In this document: positions 22,932 through 23,305 of the stretch, one piece after another | Layout: the number at the start of each line of letters is the position of its first letter | Position numbering within the stretch: position 1 is the first letter of the stretch | From: DYTH01 sp964552725 | GTDB taxonomy: Bacteria > Desulfobacterota > Syntrophia > Syntrophales > UBA5619 | Reading direction: 5' to 3' | Length of the DNA: 23,305 nt | Assembly (NCBI GenBank): GCA_964552725.1 | Contig: CAZKHU010000043.1 | Coordinates: 1-23,305 of the forward strand | The notes under the pieces: model-generated | The model's database searches: none | What the model was told of the DNA's origin: nothing | Seen by the model: the letters and a program-made list of their open reading frames with translations, nothing else | Made by a program: the position numbers and the translations under genes

Positions 22932-23294
22932 ATGAAAAAAACCAGTGAAGAGTGGAATAGGCATCTTCCCGCCGGGGAGGTCGGGGCGCACCTCTTTCCC
23001 GAATTCGAAAAAAGGGCAAAGGCGGCGGCAACCGAGGTATTCCGAGTAAAGACACCGCTGGAGGCAGCCGAGCTCGTTTTAACGCTTGCCGGACAAGCCG
23101 GGGCCCGCAAGGTTGTCTCCACGGAGAGCCCCCTGCTGGATGAAGCAGGGCTAAAGGGCGCTTTCACCGCTGCCGGGATTGAATTCTACAATGATCAGGC
23201 GGGAAACCGGTCAGCGCGACCGGGGATATCGAAACTGCCCAAAAGATCGCCCTGCTCAACGTCAAGGCATTTGATGCCGAACAGACCGATGTGA
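22932..23294 (+). pseudogene. LUD-domain protein, N-terminal part, then out of frame
   Basis: From ATG 22932 (AGGAGG 9 bases upstream) about 90 residues resemble the N-terminus of LUD-domain proteins of the LutB/LutC type, linked to lactate and other redox metabolism: helical MKKTSEEWNRHLPAGEVG, then FRVKTPLEAAELVLTLAGQA, GARKVVSTESPLLDE and GLKGAFTAAGIEFYND. After about base 23195 the frame encodes a basic, Ser/Pro-rich stretch unlike the family and stops at 23294. An expected LUD core (the AIADTG-type segment) is missing. A different frame takes over with another recognisable protein. It may be a truncated gene, a frameshift or an assembly join. Confidence 0.55.
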
Positions 23295-23305
23295 TTGTCT
23301 CCGGC
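23195..23305 (+). pseudogene. Fragment resembling a CCG-type Fe-S oxidoreductase (partial)
   Basis: In the frame two bases ahead of the LUD frame, 37 codons run open to the window edge and begin SGGKPVSATGDIETAQKIAL, followed by an NVKAF and VIVSG stretch. This resembles the middle of cysteine-rich CCG-domain proteins (GlcF/HdrD/LutA group), where a (C)CG(x)P...GD.E.A....N...F pattern precedes an IV..C..C segment. The expected Cys-Cys just before GGKP is absent. The fragment has no start of its own (a TGA lies at 23192) and continues past the window. Confidence 0.45.

Noticed and set aside
1..23305. CRISPR arrays, insertion sequences, phage genes or tRNA genes
   Set aside because: I saw no regularly spaced direct repeats, transposase or integrase motifs, or cloverleaf sequences with a T-loop.

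Overview
The window reads as an anaerobic, Gram-negative bacterium, most likely a member of the Desulfobacterota near Syntrophales. This placement is inferred from the protein repertoire: a TonB-dependent receptor (so an outer membrane), larBC, a Memo-AMMECR1 fusion, ECF transport with ThiW, and a LUD/Fe-S redox gene. It is not a phylogenetic result. The window opens on the minus strand with the 5' end of a 16S rRNA gene preceded by tandem promoters and an antitermination leader.

Region 1 (1-2810, minus): nadD and proA overlap by 4 bases and lie upstream of, and codirectional with, the rRNA operon. A possible 38-aa ORF precedes proA. proB is not beside proA. Region 2 (2811-5461, plus): a patatin-like lipase, a PflX-type (COG1313) radical SAM protein and a GNAT acetyltransferase, closely spaced. 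Region 3 (5513-5960): a cold-shock protein gene with a good promoter, a long 5' leader and a strong intrinsic terminator.

Region 4 (6177-14479, plus): a Memo-AMMECR1 fusion protein overlaps a large membrane protein built around a spermidine-synthase-like domain that appears to have lost key residues. After 137 bases comes a tightly overlapped trio: larB, larC (nickel-pincer nucleotide cofactor synthesis) and a hybrid histidine kinase with a periplasmic solute-binding sensor domain. This is the region most likely to hold an uncharacterised system.

Region 5 (14492-19722, minus): a cobalamin uptake locus. Promoter and cobalamin riboswitch lead into btuC-btuD, then a second cobalamin riboswitch, a TonB receptor (BtuB-like) and btuF. 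The end of btuD is encoded inside the second aptamer, and its stop codon is the conserved CTGTAA element. Both riboswitches show a candidate kissing-loop pairing at a Shine-Dalgarno sequence. Behind the second one, that Shine-Dalgarno belongs to a 19-codon upstream ORF overlapping the receptor start.

Region 6 (19881-22746, minus): an ECF vitamin transporter, thiW (S component), a double ATPase and ecfT, probably importing a thiamin precursor; no TPP riboswitch is visible. Region 7 (22932-23305, plus): the N-terminal part of a LUD-domain protein runs out of frame into a fragment resembling a CCG-type Fe-S oxidoreductase, suggesting a deletion, frameshift or assembly junction at the window edge.
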